DNA of 64,000 nucleotides from Isochrysis galbana (GCA_018136815.1 CM030931.1:3339801-3403800); one strand, 5' to 3'. Counted from the stretch's first letter, positions 10,922 through 21,006 are shown. Numbers and translations are program-made. Notes: a model not told the origin generated them from the letters alone.

Positions 10922-13900
10922 GTGGTTGGTTGTTCCTCGGCCGCCAAGTCTACTGAAGCTGCCCGCGCCCCTACGCGCGAGCTCCAAATGTTAGCCGCCT
11001 CCCGTGCCCGGGCTAGCGGTTCCTCCGTCATCTTGCCCCGCCATCTCGCCGAAGCTGCTCTAGCCTTGCGGCGGCCGCACGCGAGCACTCATTCATCACC
11101 CTCTGCCGTACTGCCGACGCATTTTGACGAGCTTTGCGCTGAGTTAGCGGCGATCCACGACGCCGTGACGTTCGACGCGGCCGAGGGGATTCCTCCACCC
11201 CGCGTTCTAGTCGTCGGTGAAGCTAGCGGGGTCGTGTCTTCGATGTTCCTACTCGCCGGAGCGCACGTCGCGACGTGCGATTTACGACCGTCGGAGATCG
11301 ACTACATTCCCCACTTCTGCGGAGATGCTCTTCACATTCAAAACCTCGGTTGGGACCTCGTGGTTGCGCATCCGCCGTGCACGTATGTGTCGGCGGTGAG
11401 TTGCCAGTGGCTCGATCGGGAGCCGGGACGACGCCAGGCTCTCGAATCCGCCGCTAGAGTCTTCCTCGCCATGGCAAGCGCCGACGCGCCTTTCGTTGCC
11501 GTCGAAAATCCTCGAATGCACGCGGAAGCCTCTGCCTTAGTCGGGGGGTTGCGACCGCGGCAGTTTGTGCAGCCGTGGCAGCACGGCACGGGCCATCAAA
11601 AAGCAACTGGCCTGTACCTGACGGCTTCACTCCCGTCCTTGCAGCCTTCGAAGATTGTCGAGGGACGTCTATCCGCTATGGCGGATCTATCGCCGTCGCC
11701 CCACCGTGGCGCCCTTCGCAGCCGCACCTATGTGGGCATTGCCGGTGCAATGGCGGCCCAGTGGATGCCGGTCTTGCGCCGTTATGCGCGCGAAGCCAAG
11801 GCGTCGCGTTCGCTCGACTTCACGGTGGACTGGGCAATTTCCCAAGCAGCTGCCAGCTTGAGAGAACGCCCTTCGCTTTGCTCGACCGGTTTCGAGCTGG
11901 CTGAGCCGAGGACGGCTCTGGCTCGTTTCATGGAGGGGAGAGGCGAAGCAGCTTCTAGCTCTCACCTCACGCCTCCCAGCGGTTCGCCAGTGTCTGATTC
12001 GGTTGTCGTGATCCCGGACGCAGGCCCCGTTGCCGATGCTTCTCGCCTGCTTCATCAGGAGGACTCGGAAACAAACGTATCGCAAGACGAGGCCGAGGCG
12101 GAAGGAGACCGCTTCCTGCCGTGGGAGTGGCCCATAGAGGACCGCTCTACAACGCCAGGCCCTCCAAACACGGTGAAGAAGCGCCGCAGCAAGTGGCAGG
12201 TCTTCGACCGTGATGTAATTTCGGGGGTCCATCGGTGGCAGGATGTCACGCCTTCCATCGCCCAAGAAATCGCTGAGCAAGCGGCAGCTGCGGAGCCGTC
12301 GGAACCTCCCATCTTGTCTCGACTGGGCTCTCAAGGCATCAATGCACTATCTCCGAGCGCCTCCTTCACGGCTGGCGACGAGGGAGTGGCCGAACTGACC
12401 AATTCGTTCGTAGCCGAAAGGCCACTCGAAACCTGGGATGTCGGGCCCGACTCGGGAGAAGATGACACGCCCGAGATGCCAGAACACCGGAGCATGCAGA
12501 CCCTCGAGACCAAGCCCTCCGACGCCGCCGAAGGAGAGGATACTCCACGGGCACTGTATTGCGATGGGGCTACCGCTAGGGGCCTCAGTGCGGCCGGATT
12601 TTCCGAGTTGTCGAAGCTTCCGAAGACAGACTTGCAGAAGTCCCTGGAGAAGGAATGGTCACGCCAAATGGATCAACCTCGGCATCCGACGGACCGTCGA
12701 GGGCTAGGCTATGATGGCGTGCCTAACCCCTCTAGTTCAGCAAAGGCATCCCCACGCTCCTCGATACCATTCGTGCCGCAGACGGTGGCCGCCGCTATCG
12801 AGCGAGTGCCCCACGTCGATGAATCTTCTCCGTCCAGGCTAGCCTCCAATCCAACCACCCTGTCACCCGGAGCCGGAACCTCACTTCCGGTGGAATCTAT
12901 CGCGGACACTCCGCCGCCGCTCTACCCTCGTCACTGCCTCTATGTCCGCGATCTCGTGGTCTGCCGTGCCGATGGCGACCGCGCAGCTCAAGGGTTCGTT
13001 CTCCCGGACGTTGCCCTCACGGTGAACAGCACCCTGGCTGACACTGGAGCGGGCCCGTCAGTAATCACCACTGCTCTTCTCGATCGACTACCTGAAGACG
13101 CTTGCGTCGAACGCGTATCGGACGCTACCGTCCCCAACCTACATGGGCCGGACGGCCTTCCTCTCATCACTAGGGGCCGGGCTAGCCTCGTCTTCTCCTT
13201 GTCCGGTCGCCTCTTCCGTCATTCGTTCGCGGTCATCGAAGGAAACGCGATGCTTCTGCTCGGGAACGATTTTTTGGCCGCCCACTCCGCTACCATTTCT
13301 CTCGACGCCGCGAGCTCGGAAGGAAGCCTCCGCCTCCGTCCGGCCTCTGGCGATTCAGAAGACTCTTCAAGAGTCCTTTCCGAATGTGTAGTCAGAGTTT
13401 CCACGGCGCCGCCCCCAGTCGCGGACGCCGGCTTCGTCGGAGCTATCTCGATGTCACCCGGTCAGCCGCTGACTGTCGACTTTCTGGAGAGGTCGACGGC
13501 AACACGAGAGATCCCGGCTGGATCGGAGGGTGAGGCTGCTGCTGATGCTAGGCAGCCACTCTATACACCTCTCTTTGAGTCTGCCGACGAGTTTGCGGCC
13601 AAAGCTCCGGCGTCTACCTCGTCCGAATATCTTCTCTACACGGAGCAAGCGGTGACGATTCCTGCCTTCCACCGCGCAACCATCTGGGTCAGGGTTCCGC
13701 TAGCTCTCCGAGATCATTCGGACTGCGCGATGCTGGTCGACCGCCTACCAAATCGCGAGGCTCTCGATTCGTCCCCTCTCGTAATGCCCACGGTGGTCAC
13801 GCCCACGGACGATCACCGCATCGCGGTGACGATCGTCCACACCGGAGTCGATGCGCTGACCCTGCCGTCTCTGCATCCGATAGCTTCGCTCCAGGTGCGT

Positions 13901-16900
13901 TTCAAGTTGCACCGGGGCTGGACTCCGAATGGAAGCGAGGGGGATGGTGACCCTGTCACCGCGCTGAGCGAGGAGCAACGATCTCTACTCGACTCAGCCA
14001 CCATCGATCCAGACCGGCTTCTTTCCGACGATCAACGAGAAGAAGTACGCCAACTCTTGGCCCGGCGCATCAAAGCTTTCGCGTTGCACCCGGGGGCTCC
14101 AAACCATACGCACGTTCTCGAGGTGGAGTTGCCACTCAACCCCGGCGCTGTTCCTCACCGGCACGCTCCGTCTAGAGTGGGCCGCGCAGGCGAGCTCATC
14201 ATAGAAGAGGAGGTAGCCAAGATGGAAGCCGCCGGCATTATTCGCAAGTCAAATTCGGCTTGGGCTTCCCGAGTAGTCCTGGTCAGCAAGAAAGATGGCT
14301 CCGTTCGATTCTGCGTGGACTACCGCGACACGAACGCCAAGCTACGCGTCGAGGATAGCCCTCTACCCCTCATTGTGGAGGCTATCGATAGGCTAGCGTC
14401 CGGCCAAGGGCCGCTCAGTTCTCTCTTTTTATGTACTCTCGATTTAGCCTCTGGTTTTTGGGGCATCCCGATCAAAGAATCGCACAAACATATCACCGCT
14501 TTCACTACCCACCGCGGCAAATACGAGTTCAACTATCTACCGTTCGGCATCCAATCAGGTCCCTCCTACATGTGCCGCTTGATGGACATCGTTCTCGGTG
14601 CGCTAGCGTGGGAGATCTGCATGCCTTACCTCGATGATGTGGGCATCTGGTCAACGGGCGTGGGTCCTTCCGAAGAGGCCAGGGCACAGGCTTCGTTCGA
14701 GCAAATGCTTCACCGGCTAGACCTCGTTCTCGAACGGCTAGAGTGGGCCGGTCTGACCTGCAAGATGTCCAAGTGTGTCTTCTTTGCCACCTCTACGGAG
14801 TACCTCGGTCACGTTGTCTCGAGGGAAGGTCTCAAGATGGACCCGAAGAAGGTCGCAGCTGTCGCCGACATCGACCCGTCATCCATCAACTCCTTGGAAG
14901 CGGTTCGATCTTTCCTCGGCCTTTGCTCCTACTATCGTCGATTCATTCGCCAATTCGCCGCTAAGGCTGCTCCTCTCACTGCCCTCACGCGGAAGGGCTG
15001 CGACGTGGCAAAGGAGTCCCAGTCCGAGGAGTGTCGCCGAGCTATCCAAGAGCTCAAGACAGCGATCACTTCGGAGCCCGTCTTGACTCCACCCAGGGAT
15101 GATCGGCCCTTCATCGTCAAGACCGATGGGGCTAGCAAGTTGGGTATCGCCGGCATCCTCTCGCAGCTAGGAGACGATAACCGTGAACGAGTCGTTGGGT
15201 ATTATGCTCGCAGTCTCACCTCGGCCGAACGCCATTGGACGGTGACCGAGATTGAGCTCTTGGCTGCCCTGGAATCAATCCGAAATTGGCGACCCTACCT
15301 TTGGGGGCGTCGGTTCAAGTTAGTCGTTGACCACTCTGCGCTGCGATGGCTGCATACCATGAAGGATCAAGTAGCCGGTGGGCCAGCCTCTCGGCTGACT
15401 CGGTGGGCTCTCAAGTTGGCTGAGTACCGGTTCGATGTCGAACATAAACCAGGAGCTGTTCATCAGGATGCTGACGGGCTGTCCCGGCTAGCATCCCTGG
15501 AGCCGGAACACGAAGATGAACCACTCGCCGGCCCAGCGCCGCTAGCGGTACGTGAGCCTAGCTCAGAGTCTCTAGCCGAGCATGAACGGTCTCATCCGGT
15601 GGCTGCCATCACGCGCTCCGTAGCTACGGCGCGAGGGCTTCAAGCTTTGGACCGATCTCGTCGTCGAGCCTCCGATTCCGGGCCCGCCATCCAGTCCAGT
15701 TATTTGGCCCCGGGTACGCCGACTTCCGAAGAGATGAGAGCGGCCCTGGCGGAAGATCCGTTCGTAGAGCCACTCCTGGGCTCAGGAGAGACGGCCAACC
15801 ACGAGCCATCAGGCCAAGGGTCGCCTCCGCCAGCCGCCGCCTCAGGCCCCATTGTCGAAGATGATTCGTGTTCCAGTCCTGTCGCTCCCGCTCCCGCTCC
15901 CGCTCAGCCATCCAAGATGTTTCGCCGTTTCGTCGTTCACGATGGGCTCGTCTACTATCGCACCGTTCCTGACTCCACCGACCCGGACTCGCTAGTGCTC
16001 TATGTTCCGCCCTCGTTGCGGTCTCGCTACCTCTTTGCCTACCACGATCGCTCCGGTCACCTTGGAGTTTCTCGTATGTCCGGTCTTCTTCGTACTCGGG
16101 TATACTGGCCGGGCATGTCTTCCGACGTTGCATCCTACGTCCGGGAATGCCACGAGTGCACCCTCGCCAAGCCGCTACCTAGGGCTCTAGCGTCGCCCTC
16201 CGGTCTCTCCGTGGGCACCTACCCCTTTGATGTGGTCTACTGCGACGTGCTCGCACTGGCTCCCACTCACAACTTCGTGCCTGGAGTCTCGGGTTACGAC
16301 AAGCTGGTCGTCTTCATCGACTCGCTCACTCGATGGATTGAGGCTGAGCCGTCGAATGGGGATCCCTCGTCGGAGGTGGCCTTGGACATGTTCATCCGCT
16401 TGATTGTGACGCGTTATGGAGTCCCTAGGCAGCTTCGAACCGACGCCGGTTCGAATCTATGTTCGGTTCTTGTTTCGCGTATTCTGGAGCTCACCGGGAC
16501 TGATTTGTCGAGTACAGAGCCGTACCGACATGAGGGTGTAGGCTTCGTCGAACGCGCTCAGCAAACGCTCATTCGTTTGATGCGCGCCTCGAACGAGGGT
16601 GGCAGCCATTGGGTCGACCATTTGCCGTTCCTACTCCTCTCGTTGAGGGCTTCTTCCGGTCGTGTTACCTCCCGGTCTCCAGCGTCTTTGATCTTTGGGC
16701 GTGAGCTGCGTCTGCCCGCTCAACTCTCTGATCCGAAGACCGTTTCGCCAACTGCTCTCGAGGCGGCGTCCGCCGACGTTCGCTCGTACGCATCCAGGCT
16801 CAATGCGAGCCTCCGCCTCTCTTGGTCCAGCGCTCTCGAGGCTACCCTAGCCGCTCAGGCTGAGTCAGTCCGTGACGCTACCATCAAGTCTCAAAGACCA

Positions 16901-17407
16901 GCTCGTTTCGAACCTGGGGATCGCGTCTGCATGCGATTACCAGGCCATGCCAACAAGTTGCAATTCATCTACTCGGGTCCCTACCGCGTCGTAGAGGCTC
17001 TGTCCGACACTAGGTACCGACTCCGTGATCTGGAGAACCGGTTAGTCAAGGAGGAGGTGCACATCTCGAACCTCCGGCCGTATCATACTTTCGTTGATGA
17101 AGAGCCGCTGGCTGACGACGAGTACATCGTTGAGAAGTTGCTCGATCGTCGTAGCCATGGCGATTCTACCGAGTACCTCGTGAAGTGGCGTGGCTATTCT
17201 CTTCGAGAAGCCACCTGGGAGCCTCGTTCCGAGTTGCTCCGTCGTTGTTCTGATTTGCTTGATGATTATGATCGCTCCGTCGAAGAGACTTGTCCAGAAG
17301 ATGTTGAGTCCCCGGAAGCAACTTCTTCGTCGGCCAGGGATACTCCTCTTCCTCCCGTTCTCGATGCGCCGTCTTCGCGCACTCGCTCCAGGCTCCACTC
17401 CCGTTGA
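10922..17407 (+). CDS. pol: Pol polyprotein: methyltransferase, protease, RT, RNase H, integrase, chromodomain
   Basis: Replication polyprotein of the retrotransposon. The start given is only where the frame becomes clean; translation probably enters from gag through the UAG. Domains are as follows. Phage-type cytosine methyltransferase at 11196-11780. Aspartic protease with DTGA at 13040, and LLLGNDFL further on. RT at about 14195-14860, with FCVDYR, the LPFGI motif and catalytic YLDD at 14626-14637. RNase H at about 15110-15490 (TDGAS, TEIELLAAL, VDHSAL). Integrase with an HHCC finger (about 16040-16165) and a DDE core (YCDVLA, LRTDAGSN, GFVERAQQ). Chromodomain at 17107-17290 (EYIVEKLLD, EYLVKWRGYS, ATWEP). 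All catalytic residues I looked for are present, so this half looks active. The Ser-rich linker between methyltransferase and protease is unusually long. Confidence 0.9.
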   Translation: MVGCSSAAKSTEAARAPTRELQMLAASRARASGSSVILPRHLAEAALALRRPHASTHSSPSAVLPTHFDELCAELAAIHDAVTFDAAEGIPPPRVLVVGEASGVVSSMFLLAGAHVATCDLRPSEIDYIPHFCGDALHIQNLGWDLVVAHPPCTYVSAVSCQWLDREPGRRQALESAARVFLAMASADAPFVAVENPRMHAEASALVGGLRPRQFVQPWQHGTGHQKATGLYLTASLPSLQPSKIVEGRLSAMADLSPSPHRGALRSRTYVGIAGAMAAQWMPVLRRYAREAKASRSLDFTVDWAISQAAASLRERPSLCSTGFELAEPRTALARFMEGRGEAASSSHLTPPSGSPVSDSVVVIPDAGPVADASRLLHQEDSETNVSQDEAEAEGDRFLPWEWPIEDRSTTPGPPNTVKKRRSKWQVFDRDVISGVHRWQDVTPSIAQEIAEQAAAAEPSEPPILSRLGSQGINALSPSASFTAGDEGVAELTNSFVAERPLETWDVGPDSGEDDTPEMPEHRSMQTLETKPSDAAEGEDTPRALYCDGATARGLSAAGFSELSKLPKTDLQKSLEKEWSRQMDQPRHPTDRRGLGYDGVPNPSSSAKASPRSSIPFVPQTVAAAIERVPHVDESSPSRLASNPTTLSPGAGTSLPVESIADTPPPLYPRHCLYVRDLVVCRADGDRAAQGFVLPDVALTVNSTLADTGAGPSVITTALLDRLPEDACVERVSDATVPNLHGPDGLPLITRGRASLVFSLSGRLFRHSFAVIEGNAMLLLGNDFLAAHSATISLDAASSEGSLRLRPASGDSEDSSRVLSECVVRVSTAPPPVADAGFVGAISMSPGQPLTVDFLERSTATREIPAGSEGEAAADARQPLYTPLFESADEFAAKAPASTSSEYLLYTEQAVTIPAFHRATIWVRVPLALRDHSDCAMLVDRLPNREALDSSPLVMPTVVTPTDDHRIAVTIVHTGVDALTLPSLHPIASLQVRFKLHRGWTPNGSEGDGDPVTALSEEQRSLLDSATIDPDRLLSDDQREEVRQLLARRIKAFALHPGAPNHTHVLEVELPLNPGAVPHRHAPSRVGRAGELIIEEEVAKMEAAGIIRKSNSAWASRVVLVSKKDGSVRFCVDYRDTNAKLRVEDSPLPLIVEAIDRLASGQGPLSSLFLCTLDLASGFWGIPIKESHKHITAFTTHRGKYEFNYLPFGIQSGPSYMCRLMDIVLGALAWEICMPYLDDVGIWSTGVGPSEEARAQASFEQMLHRLDLVLERLEWAGLTCKMSKCVFFATSTEYLGHVVSREGLKMDPKKVAAVADIDPSSINSLEAVRSFLGLCSYYRRFIRQFAAKAAPLTALTRKGCDVAKESQSEECRRAIQELKTAITSEPVLTPPRDDRPFIVKTDGASKLGIAGILSQLGDDNRERVVGYYARSLTSAERHWTVTEIELLAALESIRNWRPYLWGRRFKLVVDHSALRWLHTMKDQVAGGPASRLTRWALKLAEYRFDVEHKPGAVHQDADGLSRLASLEPEHEDEPLAGPAPLAVREPSSESLAEHERSHPVAAITRSVATARGLQALDRSRRRASDSGPAIQSSYLAPGTPTSEEMRAALAEDPFVEPLLGSGETANHEPSGQGSPPPAAASGPIVEDDSCSSPVAPAPAPAQPSKMFRRFVVHDGLVYYRTVPDSTDPDSLVLYVPPSLRSRYLFAYHDRSGHLGVSRMSGLLRTRVYWPGMSSDVASYVRECHECTLAKPLPRALASPSGLSVGTYPFDVVYCDVLALAPTHNFVPGVSGYDKLVVFIDSLTRWIEAEPSNGDPSSEVALDMFIRLIVTRYGVPRQLRTDAGSNLCSVLVSRILELTGTDLSSTEPYRHEGVGFVERAQQTLIRLMRASNEGGSHWVDHLPFLLLSLRASSGRVTSRSPASLIFGRELRLPAQLSDPKTVSPTALEAASADVRSYASRLNASLRLSWSSALEATLAAQAESVRDATIKSQRPARFEPGDRVCMRLPGHANKLQFIYSGPYRVVEALSDTRYRLRDLENRLVKEEVHISNLRPYHTFVDEEPLADDEYIVEKLLDRRSHGDSTEYLVKWRGYSLREATWEPRSELLRRCSDLLDDYDRSVEETCPEDVESPEATSSSARDTPLPPVLDAPSSRTRSRLHSR
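11196..11780 (+). other. Phage-type (Dcm-like) DNA cytosine methyltransferase domain inside Pol
   Basis: About 190 residues. A Rossmann-type motif I is seen as RVLVVGEASG followed by AGAHVATCDLRPSE. The catalytic motif IV is DLVVAHPPCTYVS (Cys codon 11378-11380). Motif VI is VENPRMH (11501-11518), followed by QPWQHGTGHQKATGLYL and a C-terminal LRSRTYVGIAGAMAAQW. This order and spacing match the short methylases of tailed phages annotated as C5-cytosine methyltransferases; the FxGxxR..F and ENPxMH features distinguish them from eukaryotic DNMT1/DNMT3. The same domain is at about 4555-5130 in the first assembly copy (Cys 4737-4739). It sits between Gag and protease, so it is presumably released by proteolysis. 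Catalytic residues are kept; activity and target sequence cannot be read from sequence. Confidence 0.75.
17107..17290 (+). other. Chromodomain at the Pol C-terminus
   Basis: Shows the chromodomain pattern: Glu-Tyr-Ile-Val-Glu-Lys start, EYLVKWRGYS strand, ATWEPRSELL and a C-terminal helix with DLLDDYD. In chromoviruses this domain follows the integrase and directs insertion to marked chromatin. An aromatic cage can be drawn from Tyr of EYIVEK, Trp of VKWRGY and the Trp-Glu of TWEP. Confidence 0.85.
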
Positions 17408-17784
17408 TCCCATGTCTTGGGTAAGGGACCCGTCCCTCTAGGCTAGCCCCACGCCTCGGCTAGGGCTCCGAGTTCAAGAGCGAATCATGGAGGTGCTGAA
17501 CGCGTGCTGCCTGCGCTCTACACCCGGCGCAACACCCGAGCAAAGCTCCTGTAAAAGGGAGAAGTGGGTGGGGCAGTGCGTACGAAAGAGGCCGCCGCGT
17601 TAAGCCGCCGATTTCGTGCTCGCTTTGGATCCAAAGGGTGTTCTTGTCTCCACGTTTCGCTCGCTATGTTCCGTTGCTTCTTGTTCCGATTCTGACCTCT
17701 GGTCAGCCCAAGTTCCAGGTTCCAGGTCTCTGTTTCCAAGTTCACCGCTCGACATCGGGAGACGTCTCGATCTTAGTCGGGGGG
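17408..17784 (+). other. 3' untranslated segment between pol stop and 3' LTR
   Basis: Non-coding. It contains a purine-rich run at 17553-17575 and a G-run (17779-17784) directly before the LTR start; either could be the polypurine tract. GATTTCGTGCT at 17610-17620 is an exact 11-base complement of the sequence right after the 5' LTR (528-538). Confidence 0.6.
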
Positions 17785-19116
17785 TGTCGCATTCATCCTA
17801 GATGATGCGATTTCCAGGCTCTTGTTTCCAGGTCCTTCGCCGTGCGGCCACACGGTGAAGCTCAGGTACATCTAGGTTGGTAGGGTTCGTCCCTAGCGAT
17901 CTAGAATTCGAGTTCTTGTTTCGTTCCTTCTAGCCTGTTTGTCAGGTCTAGATTCCAGGTTTCCTCCTTTCGGGTAATCTTGACCCAAAGGAGCCAGGTC
18001 GCCTGTCACTCGCTGCGCGCTTGTCTCAGGCTCTCGAGTTACCTTGTGAAGGCTTGTTTAGCTTCTTGCAAGGCTTGTCGTTTCTTGTTGGGTTCCGGTT
18101 CTTTCTTGGGACCTGCTGACTTTCGTTGTTGTCCAGGCCTGTTCTTCGTAGGTTCTGCTTGGCCTGGTTAGGGTTTCGTTGAATCCCCGCGTTCGGCGTT
18201 TGGCGTTCGTCTTGGCGTTCGGAAATTTCCTCTCACATTCCCTAGGTCCGCTACCCTTGGCTTGTAGGTCCTTGCTTCTTTCTTCTCGGTCAAGGTGTTT
18301 GGCGAGCGAGTCGGTTGCTCTATCCGCTCGAGATTTGAGGTTTAATTTGCCATCTCCCCTTGGAGATCGGTGTAGGTTCGCTTCCTAGGTGAGGGAATCT
18401 TTCCCCTTGATGCAAGCTACATGCAAGCCTTGGCCCCTTTGGTGTTTCTTCCCCTTGGTTGCTACTCAGGGTTGTTCGTTAGAAGCGTCTAGAAGGTTCA
18501 CGCTCAACGGCAAGATTTCCTCTGTCGTGAAGACATCTCGTTGCGATCTGTATCCAAAGTGATCGCCGTGGTCGCGCGACATGACGCTCCCCTTCGGACT
18601 CTCCGCTACGTGGGGAAGTTACAACGGAGACACGCTCCGGCCGTCGCTGCGGAGTCTCTCTCTCTCTCTCGCTCTCTCTCTCCGTCTCTCGCGACGTGTT
18701 TGAGTTATCGGTGATTTGGGGTCGCGGTTGCTTGATAATTTGCTTTGTTTGGGTGAATGATTCCGGTGTGTTCGTGAGTCGGTGTATCCTGTTGTTCTCA
18801 GCTTCGTTGTCCGTCGTTGTTCGCTGCGTCGCTGCACTCAAGCAGCTTAGGCTCCCTCCCTGAGGGAAGAGTTCTTTGTAGGTCTAACAATCTCTTACAA
18901 CCCATCACACTAGGGCCGCTAGGAGCGCCTCGCCGCCCCACAGCCCTTCGTTCGCCGTTCGTTCCCCGTCCAGACACCCAAATGGGGTTGCCCGACCCAG
19001 TCCAGAATTTCATTCACCCGACTCCCGGTGGGGAGGAGGGCCAAAGCGCCGCGCTAGCCGCCGGTGCTGCTCGCGACGGAGTGGCTCAGAGCCCTCCGGC
19101 TCCGCTCGACTCGACA
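17785..19116 (+). repeat. 3' LTR of the chromovirus (1332 bp)
   Basis: Begins TGTCG and ends CGACA, perfect 5-base inverted ends matching those of the second LTR family here. The first ~26 bases can fold on themselves (TCGCAT...ATGCGA), as can the start of the other family's LTR. It holds a (CT)n run near 18652-18680 and the first 45 Gag codons (18982-19116). The end is well supported; the start is inferred from the terminal pattern because the 5' LTR start is outside the window. Confidence 0.7.
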
Positions 19117-19836
19117 AGGGGGCAGCTGGAGGCCTGCCGCAGGCGCGCCATCGCGGGTGCCGCAGGAGAGGGGAGAGAGCGCGCGGAGAAGGGGGTGGGC
19201 GTGAGCGAGAGCTCCGCCCACCGCCGAAAAATCGGTAAGTCTCGCGCCGGTTTACAGGATAAGTCTGTAGTGAGAGCAAGGTTGCTCTCACTCTTGGAGA
19301 TTGCCTGTGAGGGCGCGCCGGCAGCTAGCGCGAAAAAAAACAAAAACAAAAACAAAACACTTTCTTGAGCGTTAGTACTAGTACTAGTACCTCTACTCTC
19401 ACTAGACTTGCACTAACACGCCAAGCCCAAGCCACGAGCCACGACACACATGACACATGACCGCACCAAGTAAGTCCCAAGGCACAAACAACAAACAAAC
19501 AAAACTAAGTAAGCACCTGATTACTGATTATACCTCCCCCCTCACAAGCCCCTGGCTCCCGTCTGAGCGTTTGAGCTCCCCACAAGCTCATTCGGGTGAA
19601 AACCCCGTTAGCAGTTAGTCGCCAATGTAACCTGTACATCGCGAAGATTTACCAGGAAAAAGCACCGAGGGGGGGGCCTTCAGCTTCAGCCTCCTCAAGT
19701 AGGCCCTTCAGCCGCGCGACCTCGCAGATAAAGGTACCCAGCTTTATAGGACGAGTCCTACAATGTAGGACGACGTTGTGAACTATGAAGACACGGTTCA
19801 ATCTAGGAATGGGGAGCTAGGATTTGGTTTCTGTGT
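19117..19836. other. No gene seen; A-rich and low-complexity DNA
   Basis: Flank of the chromovirus. Holds an A-rich CAAAAACAAAAAC tract near 19332-19358 and a short (TAGTAC)n run near 19373-19390. No coding frame is convincing. Confidence 0.4.
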
Positions 19837-20450
19837 TCATCTCATTGCCCTCATTGAGTCCTCGTTGAGGCCCGCTATCATCTCGAGGAGGGCGGTGTGC
19901 TCTCGGTCGCGCTTCTCGTCGCGAAGTAGTTGAGCGTCGATCGCGGACTGCATGTGGGCGAGGCGGTCGGCTAAAAAGTCGGCGGCCGAGGGGGACTCGC
20001 TTACGTGTTCCCACGCGCTGTCTTCAAGCGGGTGGACATGGGAGTCGGGCCTCGGGCAGCCCGAGGTCCCAAGAGAGGTGAGCTCAGCTCGCTCGCGGAG
20101 TGGATCCACGAGCAGCGGCTCGTCTGACGGAGCGGCGGATGGCGTCGCCGTGTTGGAAGGACCTTGCGGAGGATCGGAGCCGCCGATTCCGACGAAGTGG
20201 ACCCCTTGTGGCCCGAAAGAAGTTCCCGCTGTTCTATGGGCAGAAATGGAGCGGGATTATGGAACGGCGCGGTCGTAGGCGCCAAAACTGAATTTGTGCT
20301 TGTCGAACACGCGATGACTACTGGCTCGTAGGCAGAGGGCCGTTCGATCGAGCCGGCAGCTGACGCGGCCGTGAAGGAGTCGTTGGTTGTTGCTTGCGGG
20401 AATATGTCTGAGAGGTCATAGTAGAAGTCGGGTCTGACAGCTTCTGCCAT
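19837..20450 (-). pseudogene. Truncated gag of a second LTR retrotransposon family
   Basis: On the minus strand an ATG at 20450 opens a frame starting MAEAVRPDFYYDLSD. Its first 50 codons lie inside the LTR and it runs on into internal sequence after 20301. A frameshift separates it from a coiled-coil-like segment (ADRLAHMQSAIDAQLL... near 19860-19990) resembling the coiled-coil part of a Gag. No protease or RT follows; the element is cut off before the chromovirus boundary at 19117. The N-terminal peptide reappears in the solo LTR at 26722. Gag identity is inferred from the arrangement shared with the chromovirus. Confidence 0.5.
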
Positions 20451-20968
20451 CGAGTGCTAGGGACGAAGAGAGAGACGGAGGTTCGGAGGCTCGCAACGCG
20501 CGGCGTTGGAGGGTAGGGCCGAGGCTAGCTAGCGAGCTAGAGGAAGAGAGAGAAGGAGAATGAGAGCTTCTTAGGTCCAAGGTAGACACGAGAGACTACA
20601 ACACAGGGACTCAAAAAAAGATCCCTCACCACGCAGACACACACGAACTAAACCAAACAGGGCGAAAACTAACCACACCCAGGGCGGACTGTCAAGCGTC
20701 GGCACCAAGGCAACTCATCGGCGCACAGACATGCGACAGAGAAGTCGGAACAACGAGAGCAGACCTCGCTGGGGAGCTACCGCCGATACACGAAGAGAAG
20801 ACGGAAGACTACAACCGATGCATGAAGAGAAGACAGAAGACAGTCGTGGAACGTTTGATGACATCGAAAGAAAGTAAGAGAAGGGGTAGAATGTCGCCGA
20901 CGAGACCTTGAGGCTTAAAATAACCCACCGGTTAGAAGTAAAAGTCTGTCATCGTATGAAATACGACA
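20301..20968 (-). repeat. LTR of second retrotransposon family (minus strand, 668 bp)
   Basis: Reads TGTCG...CGACA on the minus strand and is an inverted copy of the solo LTR at 26173-26871. It is followed internally by AGCACAAATTC, close to the AGCACGAAATC that follows the chromovirus 5' LTR. A TGGCGCC motif lies further in (about 20284-20278) and could be an ordinary tRNA primer site. Confidence 0.75.
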
Positions 20969-21006
20969 CATAGGCATAGGCATAGGAGGAAGGAAGGGGG
21001 GAACGG

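Larger units (their letters stand above)
1..19116 (+). mobile_element. Ty3/gypsy chromovirus-type LTR retrotransposon encoding a DNA methyltransferase domain; falsely duplicated in assembly
   Basis: The window opens inside the 5' LTR and the element ends with a full 3' LTR at 19116. Pol domain order is protease, RT, RNase H, integrase, chromodomain, which is the Ty3/gypsy chromovirus order, with an extra methyltransferase-like domain before the protease. Bases 2346-8892 reappear as 8993-15532 on the other side of a 100-N gap. The only differences I can find are single-base indels, and they crowd within about 2 kb of the gap. I infer one element: 1-8892 followed by 15533-19116, about 13.3 kb when the missing 805 bases of the 5' LTR are added. 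The two LTRs show no difference over the 527 shared bases, so insertion was recent. The 5' flank is outside the window, so no target duplication can be checked. Confidence 0.85.

Noticed and set aside
1-15532. A true head-to-tail tandem of two retrotransposons
   Set aside because: Differences cluster at the gap on both sides and the middle is identical; an overlap-collapse failure explains this better.
17577-17600. 3' LTR starting at TGCGTACG right after the purine tract at 17553-17575
   Set aside because: TGTCG at 17785 pairs with the CGACA end and matches the proven border of the other LTR family; the earlier site does not.
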